DNA of 64,000 nt. Origin: JADKIH01 sp031417555 (lineage in GTDB: Bacteria; Bacteroidota; Bacteroidia; AKYH767-A; 2013-40CM-41-45). Location: assembly GCA_031417555.1 (NCBI GenBank), contig JANOVV010000028.1, positions 95,863-159,862 on the forward strand. The letters are read 5' to 3'. Within the stretch, counting starts at the first letter, position 1; every line of letters begins with the position of its first letter. The translations under genes and the position numbers were made by a program. Positions 44,845 to 53,546 of the stretch are shown here, piece after piece. The notes beneath the pieces are model-generated. The model worked only from the letters and a program-made list of their open reading frames with translations. It was not told where the DNA came from and made no database searches.

Positions 44845-44864
44845 AACTCCGAACATAAGGAGTT
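44845..44864 (+). promoter_or_regulatory. Small hairpin in the norB leader
   Basis: AACTCC (44845-44850) and GGAGTT (44859-44864) form a 6-bp stem with an 8-nt loop, followed by TT. It lies 27 bp before the norB ATG, downstream of the inferred start. It could be a weak attenuator or mRNA-stabilising stem; the short stem makes it uncertain. Confidence 0.3.
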
Positions 44865-44890
44865 TTATTGATACGATTTAATTATGTAAT

Positions 44891-46266
44891 ATGAAAAATG
44901 GAAATATTCCTTTTTATTTCATTGCTGCTGCTTTGATATCACTTTTAATTGGATTGTTATTTGGCGTAGTAGGCGGTATTCAATATATCTTACCCGATTT
45001 TTTAAATCTTTTTTTCCGTTTTATAAAATAAGACCTCTTCATGTTACATTGGTAATTACATGGATATTTACCGGAGCAATCGGTAGCATCTATTACTTCC
45101 TTCAAAAATTAAATAAGGGAAAGCTTTACTCTCCCAAACTAGCTATTCTTCATCTTATTATTTTTATTCTTACAGGCCTTGCAATAATTATATGTTATTT
45201 CCTTGGCTATTTCGGTGGAAGAGAATATTTGGAATTCCCACCTGTTCTTGCTTTACCGATGCTCACTACCTGGATATTATTTTCAATTAATTATTTTATG
45301 ACAATAAAAGTAAATATCCGCCAATGGCCGGTTTATTATTGGATGTGGACTTCAGGAGTTATTTTTTTTCTGATAACTTTTGGTGAAGCTTATTTATGGT
45401 CATTCCCTTATTTCCAAAATAACATCGTCCGCGATATGACTGTCCAGTGGAAAGCAATGGGATCAATGGTTGGTTCATGGAATATGTTAATTTATGGAAC
45501 CGGGTTTTATGTAATGGAAAAAATCAGTGGGAATCGTAAATTTTCAAATTCTAAAATGACTTTCTTTTTTTATTTTCTCGGATTAACAAATCTAATGTTC
45601 AATTGGGGACACCATACGTATATTGTTCCTGCCGAAAGCTGGATTAAAAATGTTTCATACATAATCAGCATGACCGAGCTATTAATACTCGGTAATATAA
45701 TTTGGAGTTGGAGAAGAACAATTTCTTCAGCAAGAAAAAATGCTCACATCATCGCTTATCATTTTATCGTTGCTGCCGACGTCTGGATATTTTTAAATCT
45801 GATTCTCGCTTTAATTATTTCTATTCCATCTATTAATTTTTATACTCATGGTACACATATTACAGTCGCTCATTCTATGGGTGCTACCATTGGTATTAAT
45901 ACAATGATTTTATTGTCTGCGCTTTTATATATCCGTGAAACTAAAGACAACTCAAAGATGAAAAAAATAATAAAAACCGGATTTTGGATTACCAATATTT
46001 CTTTATTGATATTTTGGATTTCGCTCATCGGATCTGGAGTTATCAAAGCTCTTGAACTTAACAAAGGTGCTGCTTTTCAACAAATCATGTTTAAATTATC
46101 TCCTTGGTTTCATGGCTTTTCTTTTGCCGGTTTAATCGTTTTTTTCGGAATCTCCTTAATTTTATATCCCTTATTTTCTTTTATTAATACTAAAATATTT
46201 TCAAATGAAAAGTTGTTAATAAATAATACTTGGAATGATGTAGATCATGAATTTCAAAAAGAATGA
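44891..46266 (+). CDS. norB: Nitric oxide reductase large subunit NorB, with a single frameshift in this sequence
   Basis: Heme-copper-family membrane enzyme reducing 2 NO to N2O. ATG 44891 opens a frame giving the first NorB helix (IPFYFIAAALISLLIGLLFG then QYILPDF) and stopping at TAA 45029. The body continues in another frame: IRPLHVTLVITWIF, GEAYLW, FNWGHHTYIVP (binuclear-centre histidines) and GTHITVAHSMGA (heme ligands), about 12 helices in all. One missing base joins the frames, e.g. AAAA at 45025-45028 short by one A, or T7 at 45009-45015 short by one T. The rear frame alone would need a TTG start at 45049 and would lack the RPLH heme histidine. It is a sequencing error, a recent mutation or, less likely, programmed slippage. 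Restored length is about 458 residues, normal for NorB. Confidence 0.85.
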
Positions 46267-46297
46267 TAGCCAACATTGCATTATTAAATCTTAGACA

Positions 46298-49200
46298 ATG
46301 AAAAAAGAAACTTCCAAAACTAAAAACATTAATAACAAAGCTGTAAAATCCGGACTTAAAATTACACGCTATTTTACGGAGCAGAATATCAGTCCTTTCG
46401 ATCAATTTATCTACGAAAACCGTTCAAGCATCATTCGTAATACTGATGGAGAAGTTGTATTTGAAATGCATAATGTGGAAGTCCCTGTTGGATGGTCGCA
46501 AGTCGCTACTGATATACTCGCACAAAAATATTTTCGCAAAACAGGTGTACCGCAAAATGATGGAAGCTCCGGCGGAGAAAATTCTATTAAACAAGTTGCT
46601 CACCGTATGGCAAAATGTTGGGCAGAGTGGGGGAAAGCAAATAATTATTTCTCAGATGATAAGAATGCTCAGATTTTTTATGATGAAATTGTTTTTATGA
46701 TTATTGCTCAATATGCCGCACCCAACTCTCCGCAATGGTTTAATACTGGATTATTCTCAACATATGGCATCAAAGGTGAAAGCCAAGGTCATTGGTTCGT
46801 CGATAATACAACAGAAAAAATGCATGAATCACAATCAGCCTATGAAAGGCCTCAACCACATGCATGCTTTATTCTATCAGTAAAAGATGATCTGGTCAAC
46901 CCCGGCGGAATCATGGATTTGTGGACACGTGAAGCAAGAATTTTTAAATACGGTTCCGGTGTTGGAACAAATTTTTCTTCTATCCGTGGTGAAAATGAAA
47001 AGCTTTCCGGTGGAGGTTATTCTTCCGGCATCATGTCGTTTTTAAAAATTGGTGATCGCGCCGCTGGCGCCATTAAATCCGGCGGTACTACCCGCAGAGC
47101 CGCTAAAATGGTTTGCCTCGATCTTGATCATCCGGAAATTGAATCATTCATAAACTGGAAAGTTGAAGAGGAAAGAAAAGTCGCAGCATTAATTGCTGCA
47201 GGTTTTTCTTCCGATTATGAAGGAGAAGCTTACAAAACTGTTTCCGGACAAAATTCTAATAACTCTGTCCGAATTCCTGATTCGTTTTTTAAAATATTGG
47301 CCGATAATGGAAATTGGAATTTGAAAGCAAGAACCGATGGTAGTATTACTGAATCCATACCGGCAAAAAAATTATGGAAGGAAATTAATCACGCTGCCTG
47401 GCTTTGCGCCGATCCTGGATTGCAATTTGATTCAACAATCAATGCATGGCATACTTGTCCCGAAGGTGGTCGTATAAATGCATCTAATCCTTGCAGTGAA
47501 TACATGTTCTTAGATAACACGGCATGCAACCTGGCCTCCTTAAATTTAAGAAAGTTTTTTGATGACGATACTTGCGAATTTAATGTGCAATCTTTCGAAC
47601 ACGCTTGCAGGCTTTGGACAATAGTTTTGGAAATCTCTGTGCTGATGGCACAGTTTCCTTCGCGCGAAGTTGCTCAGCTTTCTTTTAACTATCGGACGCT
47701 TGGTTTAGGATATGCCAACCTGGGTTCTTTATTAATGGTTTCAGGAATTCCTTATGACAGCGACAAAGCCAGAGCAATAGCCGCTGCTATTACTTCTGTA
47801 ATGACCGGTGTTGCTTATAAAACTTCTTCTGAAATGGCACATGAACTTGGTTGTTTTAAAGAATATGAGAAAAACCGTCAACACATGCTTCGGGTAATTC
47901 GTAATCATCGCTATGCCGCTTATCATGCCGATGATGCCTATGAAGGAATTGAAATTAAACCTGTCGCAATTGAAGCAAAATATTGTCCCGATTATTTATT
48001 AAAAGCTGCATGCAATGCCTGGGATGATGCTTTGAAGATGGGCGAAAAATATGGCTATCGTAATGCTCAGGTTAGTGTTATCGCTCCTACAGGGACAATT
48101 GGATTGGTAATGGATTGCGATACTACCGGCGTTGAACCCGATTTTGCATTAGTGAAATTTAAAAAACTTTCCGGTGGAGGTTATTTTAAAATTGTAAATG
48201 AATGTATTCCTGTCGCCTTACATAATTTGGGTTATTCAAAACATTCAATTCGAGAGATAATTGAATTTGCTATCGGTAAAGGAAATTTCCACGGTGCTCC
48301 TTTTATCAATAATGAAACATTAAAATCAAAAGGATTTATCAAAACGGAAATTGATAAATTAAATAATGCATGCACTTCTGCTTTTGATATTAATTTTATT
48401 TTTAATGTTTATTCTCTCGGTGAAGACTGCCTTCAACGACTTGGCTTCACCAAAAACCAATATTTGAATTTTGAATTTAATTTATTGAAAGAATTAGGCT
48501 TCACCGAAAATCAGGTTGAAGAAGCCAATCAATATGTTTGCGGTACAATGACTCTCGAAGGAGCCCCGCATCTGAAAGCGGAACATCTTCCTGTATTTGA
48601 TTGTGCTAACAAATGCGGCAAAACGGGAAAACGATTTATTCACCCGCTTGGACATATTCGAATGATGTCTGCCGTGCAGCCTTTTATTTCCGGTGCAATT
48701 TCAAAAACAATTAACCTTCCTCATGAAGCTTCTGAAAAAGATATTGAAGATTGTTTCATGCTCGGTTGGAAAACGGGATTGAAAGCCGTTGCCATTTACC
48801 GCGACGGAAGCAAACTTTCGCAACCACTTTCTGCCAGAGGCAAAACAAAAGATTTGGCTGAAGATACACTCGAAGAAAATTCTTCCATCGACAGAGATAA
48901 ATTAACAGCCGATGATGTTATCGAAGCGGCGCGCAGAATAATTCAGGTTTCTTCTGACACAAAATTCAAACGGCAGCTCTCAAGTGTTGTTCATCGTAAA
49001 CGATTGCCGGGTAAAAGAGATGGCTTCACCCAAAAAGCAAAAATAGACGGACACACAATTTTTGTACGTACCGGAGAATATACGGACGGAACTTTAGGAG
49101 AAATATTTATCGATATGCAAAAGGAAGGCGCTTCTTTCCGCTCTTTACTGAATTGTTTTGCTATCGCCGTTTCTATTGGTTTGCAATACGGCGTTCCTCT

Positions 49201-49576
49201 TGAAGAATTTGTAGAGAAATTTATCTTTACCCGTTTCGAACCTTCCGGTTTAGTCGACCATCCTAATATCAGAAATTCAACTTCTGTTATTGATTACATT
49301 TTCCGTTTACTCGCTCTTGAATATCTTGGAAGAGAAGATTTAGTCCAAATAAAACCTTCGGAAATCAAAGATCCTTCAAACGAAAAAAAAATTAAACCCA
49401 ATCCCGTAAATAAATCATCAGAAATAATACCCGAGCGGCAAAGCGATTCTACACAGCAATACTTAAGTTCTATGATGGGCGATGGACCCATTTGTTCGTC
49501 TTGTGGACATATCACTATTAGAAGCGGATCATGTTATAAATGCCTTAACTGCGGAACAAGTGTTGGTTGCAGCTGA
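46298..49576 (+). CDS. nrdJ: Adenosylcobalamin-dependent (class II) ribonucleotide reductase
   Basis: A 1092-residue cytosolic enzyme making deoxyribonucleotides with a B12-generated radical, so it needs no oxygen. Core motifs are AAPNSPQWFNTGLF, QPHACFIL, GSGVGTNFSSIRG, NASNPCSEYMFLDNTACNLASLNL (split here by family into active-site and glycyl-like segments), APTGTIGLVMDCDTTGVEPD and CGTMTLEGAPH. After about residue 880 comes a TSCPD-type domain (GEIFIDMQKEGASFRSLL), and the C-terminus has zinc/redox cysteines (CSSCGH and CYKCLNCG). This is the NrdJ-Z arrangement. It starts 31 bp after norB and is probably co-transcribed with it. NO destroys class I tyrosyl radicals, so pairing with NO reductase makes biological sense (inference). 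Confidence 0.94.
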   Translation: MKKETSKTKNINNKAVKSGLKITRYFTEQNISPFDQFIYENRSSIIRNTDGEVVFEMHNVEVPVGWSQVATDILAQKYFRKTGVPQNDGSSGGENSIKQVAHRMAKCWAEWGKANNYFSDDKNAQIFYDEIVFMIIAQYAAPNSPQWFNTGLFSTYGIKGESQGHWFVDNTTEKMHESQSAYERPQPHACFILSVKDDLVNPGGIMDLWTREARIFKYGSGVGTNFSSIRGENEKLSGGGYSSGIMSFLKIGDRAAGAIKSGGTTRRAAKMVCLDLDHPEIESFINWKVEEERKVAALIAAGFSSDYEGEAYKTVSGQNSNNSVRIPDSFFKILADNGNWNLKARTDGSITESIPAKKLWKEINHAAWLCADPGLQFDSTINAWHTCPEGGRINASNPCSEYMFLDNTACNLASLNLRKFFDDDTCEFNVQSFEHACRLWTIVLEISVLMAQFPSREVAQLSFNYRTLGLGYANLGSLLMVSGIPYDSDKARAIAAAITSVMTGVAYKTSSEMAHELGCFKEYEKNRQHMLRVIRNHRYAAYHADDAYEGIEIKPVAIEAKYCPDYLLKAACNAWDDALKMGEKYGYRNAQVSVIAPTGTIGLVMDCDTTGVEPDFALVKFKKLSGGGYFKIVNECIPVALHNLGYSKHSIREIIEFAIGKGNFHGAPFINNETLKSKGFIKTEIDKLNNACTSAFDINFIFNVYSLGEDCLQRLGFTKNQYLNFEFNLLKELGFTENQVEEANQYVCGTMTLEGAPHLKAEHLPVFDCANKCGKTGKRFIHPLGHIRMMSAVQPFISGAISKTINLPHEASEKDIEDCFMLGWKTGLKAVAIYRDGSKLSQPLSARGKTKDLAEDTLEENSSIDRDKLTADDVIEAARRIIQVSSDTKFKRQLSSVVHRKRLPGKRDGFTQKAKIDGHTIFVRTGEYTDGTLGEIFIDMQKEGASFRSLLNCFAIAVSIGLQYGVPLEEFVEKFIFTRFEPSGLVDHPNIRNSTSVIDYIFRLLALEYLGREDLVQIKPSEIKDPSNEKKIKPNPVNKSSEIIPERQSDSTQQYLSSMMGDGPICSSCGHITIRSGSCYKCLNCGTSVGCS

Positions 49577-49585
49577 GATTTTAAT

Positions 49586-49631
49586 TTGATAAAAATCAAT
49601 TTTAAGTTTGATGTTGATGTTTATAATATTT
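49586..49631 (+). promoter_or_regulatory. Perfect FNR consensus box between nrdJ and the phospholipase-D-like gene
   Basis: TTGAT-AAAA-ATCAA at 49586-49599 is an exact match to the FNR consensus TTGAT-N4-ATCAA. A possible -7 element AATATTTC (49624-49631) gives a start near 49637, with the box centre about -44. The next gene begins at 49783, so a leader of about 146 nt would result. A second -7-like GATCTTTG lies at 49767-49774 with TTTG at 49741. The target is uncertain. Confidence 0.5.
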
Positions 49632-49782
49632 CAAATTTCTGAAAATATGTAACGACTCCGTTTTTATTTCTAATCCGTATTATAGAAAATCCTAATAAAA
49701 GATTATATTTCTTAATTCTATTACTATCGGTTTTTCAGATTTTGTAGAGTGTCTCTTTATTTTATCGATCTTTGCTTCTTAT

Positions 49783-51201
49783 ATGAAAAAATCAATACTA
49801 ATAATTATTTTCCTGTTTTCTTCACTGATTTCTGCGGTAGCAGGGGATTTGGAAAAAGACAATAGTTCTACTTCAGGATATATTCGTGCCTATTTTAATA
49901 ATCCGGTTGATACTTCTGTTGCTACAGGTGAAAAAGCCTGTTATCTGCATTATGCTATTGATGATACATTAATCGCTTATATTAATCGTGCAAAATATAC
50001 CATTGATGTCGCTGTATACAATTTTATTCAATCCTCTCAAATTGCTGATATTGCCGCTGCCATAAATGCTGCTTATGCGAATGGTATACGCATTCGATGG
50101 ATTTATAACAGCAGCTCTTCTAACAGCGGCATAAATCAATTGAATTCAAATATACCAACTCTTGAGAGCCCGACTTCCTCTGAATATGGAATTATGCATC
50201 ATAAATTTATGGTAATTGATGCTAATTCTTCGGTTGAAAGTGATCCAATAGTATGGACAGGCTCTACTAATTGGAATTCCGGACAAATGAATTTCGATAT
50301 CAATAATGTCGTTGTTCTTCAGGATAAAAACCTAGCGCTTGCTTACACCTCCGAGTTCAATGAAATGTGGGGCGACACAGGCGCTACTCCAAATCTGACA
50401 AATTCTAAATTCGGTCCCTATAAAACCAATAATACCCAACACATTTTTAACATCGGCGGAAAAACTGTTGAATGTTATTTTAGTCCTTCCGATAATACAA
50501 ACGATTATATTTTAAATTCAATTAATAGCGCTAACTCAGAAATTTTTCTTGGTGTTTACACATTTACTTTGTCTGAAGATGCTTATGCCATAAAAGATAA
50601 AATTCAAAATCAAGGTGTTTATGTGGCCGGTATTATCGATCAGTTCAGCGAAGGTTTTTCTCCTTATAATATCCTCCAACCCGTTATGGGAAGTCAATTA
50701 AAAGTATTCAATAATTCATCTTCCATTTACCATAATAAATTAGTAATCGTCGACGCATGTGATTATAACTCCGATCCATTAGTCGAAACCGGATCGCATA
50801 ACTGGACATTCTCAGCAAACACTATTAACGATGAAAACACTCTTATAATTCATGATTCTACAATTACAAACATGTATTATCAATCGTTTAAAAAAGATTT
50901 TGCAAGCCTGGGCGGAGTACTTGACCCTTGTATTTTTACAGGCATTTTTAATGTCAATGAAACAACTCAGGTAAATGTTTTTCCAAATCCGTCAACGGGT
51001 ATTCTTTATGCCGAACAATTAAATAATAATTTTGATAATATTTTCATTACCGATTTAGCCGGGAAATTGATACTGCAAAAAAGTATTTCAAATACCGGTA
51101 ATATTAAATTAAGTACAGAAAACATTTCAAATGGAATATATTTTATTTCTTTTTCCGGTAAAGATAAATTTGTGAAGAAAAAATTAATAATCCGGCATTA
51201 A
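49783..51201 (+). CDS. Secreted phospholipase-D-like protein with T9SS type A tail
   Basis: 472 residues: signal peptide (about 1-21), a PLD fold with two HKD motifs, HHKFMVID (His139, Lys141, Asp146) and YHNKLVIVD (His317, Lys319, Asp324), each followed by the family GS-NW pattern (WTGSTNWNS and TGSHNWTFS). Both catalytic halves are therefore present. The C-terminal ~75 residues are a T9SS type A sorting domain (VFPNPSTG, ISNGIYFISF). Substrate could be a phospholipid or a nucleic acid; the sequence does not decide. It lies 3 bp upstream of another T9SS protein, likely one operon. Confidence 0.9.
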   Translation: MKKSILIIIFLFSSLISAVAGDLEKDNSSTSGYIRAYFNNPVDTSVATGEKACYLHYAIDDTLIAYINRAKYTIDVAVYNFIQSSQIADIAAAINAAYANGIRIRWIYNSSSSNSGINQLNSNIPTLESPTSSEYGIMHHKFMVIDANSSVESDPIVWTGSTNWNSGQMNFDINNVVVLQDKNLALAYTSEFNEMWGDTGATPNLTNSKFGPYKTNNTQHIFNIGGKTVECYFSPSDNTNDYILNSINSANSEIFLGVYTFTLSEDAYAIKDKIQNQGVYVAGIIDQFSEGFSPYNILQPVMGSQLKVFNNSSSIYHNKLVIVDACDYNSDPLVETGSHNWTFSANTINDENTLIIHDSTITNMYYQSFKKDFASLGGVLDPCIFTGIFNVNETTQVNVFPNPSTGILYAEQLNNNFDNIFITDLAGKLILQKSISNTGNIKLSTENISNGIYFISFSGKDKFVKKKLIIRH

Positions 51202-51204
51202 TCT

Positions 51205-52452
51205 ATGGGAAAAAGAATTTTAATTATTTTCTTTTTATTCTGTAAAACGCAAGGTTATTCCCAGGGAGTTAAAATTCTCTTTGATGCATCTAAAGCGGAA
51301 ATGGCAGGTAATGCGGACTGGATTATTGATTCAGATATATTCAATTTGGGAACAAATTTTAATGGCGCAATGGTTCCGGGAAGAGGCGATGATTCAAATC
51401 CTCAAAATATTCCAACTCCCTCTCAGGATAATATTATTCTCTCTACTCTTGAAACGTATTGGAATGGCGCTATAAGTAATTGGGCAATCGATTTGGTTAA
51501 ACAAGGTTACCATGTAGAAACGTTACCTTATAACGACAGTATTACCTATGGGAATTCAACTCATGCACTTGACCTCAGCAATTATAAAGTTTTTATTATC
51601 ACAGAACCAAATATCCTTTTTACACATTCACAAAAAAATGCAATAATTAATTTCGTTCAAAATGGTGGTGGCTTATTCATAATAAGTGATCATGATGTGA
51701 GCGACCGTAATGGTGATGGATATGATTCACCCTACATATGGAATGATCTGTTTGAAAATAATTCAATTCAAACCAATCCGTTTGGAATGACTTTCGATTT
51801 ACAAAGTTTTTCTCAAACCAGTTCCAATCTGGCAGCATTCCCTAACGATTCCTGTTTACACGGACCTTTAGGCGATGTTGCAAAATTGCAATTCAACAGT
51901 GGAACTTCGATGTCATTAGATCCTTTAGCAAATTCATCAGTACGGGGACTTATATTTAAAAATGGCGCCTCCAATTCAGGAAATACTCAGGTATTATTTG
52001 CAACCGCACGTTATGGCAGGGGTAAAGTTTGTGCCATAGGTGACAGTTCCCCTTCCGATGATGGTACCGGTGATCAAAATGATTTTCTTTATTTCAGCTA
52101 CACCGGTGCAGCGAATGGCTCGCATCAAAAACTTCTCGTAAATGCCACCCTGTGGCTCGCTTCCGGTGGTTTCTTGTCTGACATTAAAACTGCCGAAAAT
52201 AAATTTATTTCATTTGATTTTTTTCCAAACCCTTCTCAGGGAAAATTTTCTATCAATTATAACTTAAAGAAACCTTCACGTTTATCAATTGAAATTATTG
52301 ATTTAACCGGAAGAGTAGTTTTTCGAAATGAAAATAAATATTTTGAAAGTGAAGTTTCTAATCAAGAATATTTATTTCAGGGAAAAGGATATTATATTCT
52401 AAGAATAAAATCTTCAGATGGAATTTTTTCCAAATCAATTATTTTTAATTAA
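51205..52452 (+). CDS. T9SS-secreted protein with an amidotransferase-like (DUF4350/ThuA-type) fold, function unknown
   Basis: 415 residues: signal peptide (about 1-20), then an alpha/beta domain starting VKILFDASKAEMAGNADW, with YKVFIITEPN, then IINFVQNGGGLFIISDHD and, later, YGRGKVCAIGDSSPSDDG. This looks like the Rossmann-type glutamine-amidotransferase-like fold used by many non-enzymatic secreted proteins. The last ~80 residues form a T9SS type A sorting domain (FFPNPSQGKFSINY). I cannot name the family with certainty. The HDVSDRNGDG stretch could bind calcium. It follows the PLD-like gene by 3 bp, so the two may act on the same extracellular substrate. Confidence 0.8.
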   Translation: MGKRILIIFFLFCKTQGYSQGVKILFDASKAEMAGNADWIIDSDIFNLGTNFNGAMVPGRGDDSNPQNIPTPSQDNIILSTLETYWNGAISNWAIDLVKQGYHVETLPYNDSITYGNSTHALDLSNYKVFIITEPNILFTHSQKNAIINFVQNGGGLFIISDHDVSDRNGDGYDSPYIWNDLFENNSIQTNPFGMTFDLQSFSQTSSNLAAFPNDSCLHGPLGDVAKLQFNSGTSMSLDPLANSSVRGLIFKNGASNSGNTQVLFATARYGRGKVCAIGDSSPSDDGTGDQNDFLYFSYTGAANGSHQKLLVNATLWLASGGFLSDIKTAENKFISFDFFPNPSQGKFSINYNLKKPSRLSIEIIDLTGRVVFRNENKYFESEVSNQEYLFQGKGYYILRIKSSDGIFSKSIIFN

Positions 52453-52474
52453 TGATCATTAAAATATATAATAA

Positions 52475-52569
52475 TTTTCGTAGCGAAACGTAGCGAACCG
52501 TTGCATCGTTGCGTTTAATTTTTTACACTTCGATATCAACGCAACATCCACAAAGTGACGCTACGAAAA
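52475..52569. repeat. Palindromic hairpin element between converging genes
   Basis: Outer arms TTTTCGTAGCG (52475-52485) and CGCTACGAAAA (52559-52569) are perfect inverted repeats, and inner arms GTTGCGTT (52508-52515) and AACGCAAC (52538-52545) form a second stem. The left side also repeats GTAGCGAA twice. It lies between the stop codons of two converging genes. It could be a bidirectional transcription stop or a short MITE-like repeat. Confidence 0.6.
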
Positions 52570-52634
52570 AATATTTTACAGGTGAAAAATGTTAATGAAT
52601 GACTTTTTTAAAAAAGGACATATTGTTGAAAACC

Positions 52635-53543
52635 CTAAAAATTCTGTGCAATTTTCGCGCCCAATACAGCATTGTTTTTTACCAAAGCAATATTTGCTGC
52701 AAGACTTTCTCCCGCTGTTTTTTCAGATATCGTCTTTAATAAAAATGGAGTTAAATTTTTTCCACTTATATTATTTTTCTTTGCTTCTTCAAGCGATTCA
52801 TTAATATAGCTTTCCATTTTGGTAAAAGGAATTTCAAAAGCAGATGGAATCGGATTGGCAATAAGTACAGATCCTTTCAAACCAATTTCCCATTTGATGC
52901 GAAGCATTTCAGCAATTGCTGTTGCATTATCTAATCTTAATGGAGATTTAAAACCACTATCACGCGAATAAAAGCCGGGAAGTTCATCTTGTCCGAATGT
53001 AACAACAGGAATACCATGAGTCTCTAAATATTCAAGTGTAAGTCCGATATCCAATATTGATTTTACGCCTGCAGAAATAACAGCCACACTTGTTTGAGCC
53101 ATTTCAATCAGATCAGCAGAAATATCCATTGTATTCTCCGCTTCACGATGAACGCCGCCAATGCCACCGGTAACAAATATTTTAATTCCAGCTATTGAAG
53201 CAATACGCATAGTTGAAGCTACCGTTGTTGCCCCTGTTAATTTTTTACTTAAAACAAAAGGCATGTCGCGTAAACTTACTTTCCAGACATTTTCAGAATT
53301 ACCCACAATTTCAAATTGCTCGGCATTCATCCCTATACAAAGTTTTCCATCAAGAATTGCAATCGTTGCCGGTACACATCCATTCTCTCTGATAATTTTT
53401 TCAACCTCCAAAGCAGTCTGAATATTTTTCGGATAGGGCATGCCATGCGCAATTATAGTTGACTCAAGCGCCACAACAGGTTTTCCCTCTGATAGTGCAT
53501 TCTTTATTTCCGGATCAATATTTAAAAAATTCCTTGCAATCAT
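52635..53543 (-). CDS. psuG: Pseudouridine-5'-phosphate glycosidase
   Basis: 302 residues; reversibly cleaves pseudouridine 5'-phosphate to uracil and ribose 5-phosphate. Family motifs are VALESTIIAHGMPYP, AILDGKLCIGM, GATTVASTMRIA, VFVTGGIGGVHR-type (here IFVTGGIGGVHR) and SAGVKSILDIG. Length matches E. coli PsuG. It follows psuK by 3 nt on the minus strand, making a complete pseudouridine breakdown pair; no transporter is seen next to it. Confidence 0.95.
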   Translation of the reverse strand: MIARNFLNIDPEIKNALSEGKPVVALESTIIAHGMPYPKNIQTALEVEKIIRENGCVPATIAILDGKLCIGMNAEQFEIVGNSENVWKVSLRDMPFVLSKKLTGATTVASTMRIASIAGIKIFVTGGIGGVHREAENTMDISADLIEMAQTSVAVISAGVKSILDIGLTLEYLETHGIPVVTFGQDELPGFYSRDSGFKSPLRLDNATAIAEMLRIKWEIGLKGSVLIANPIPSAFEIPFTKMESYINESLEEAKKNNISGKNLTPFLLKTISEKTAGESLAANIALVKNNAVLGAKIAQNF

Positions 53544-53546
53544 TTT

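Noticed and set aside
45049..46266. norB as an intact gene from TTG 45049
   Set aside because: It would lose the first helix and the RPLH heme histidine, both of which are encoded just upstream across the frame change.
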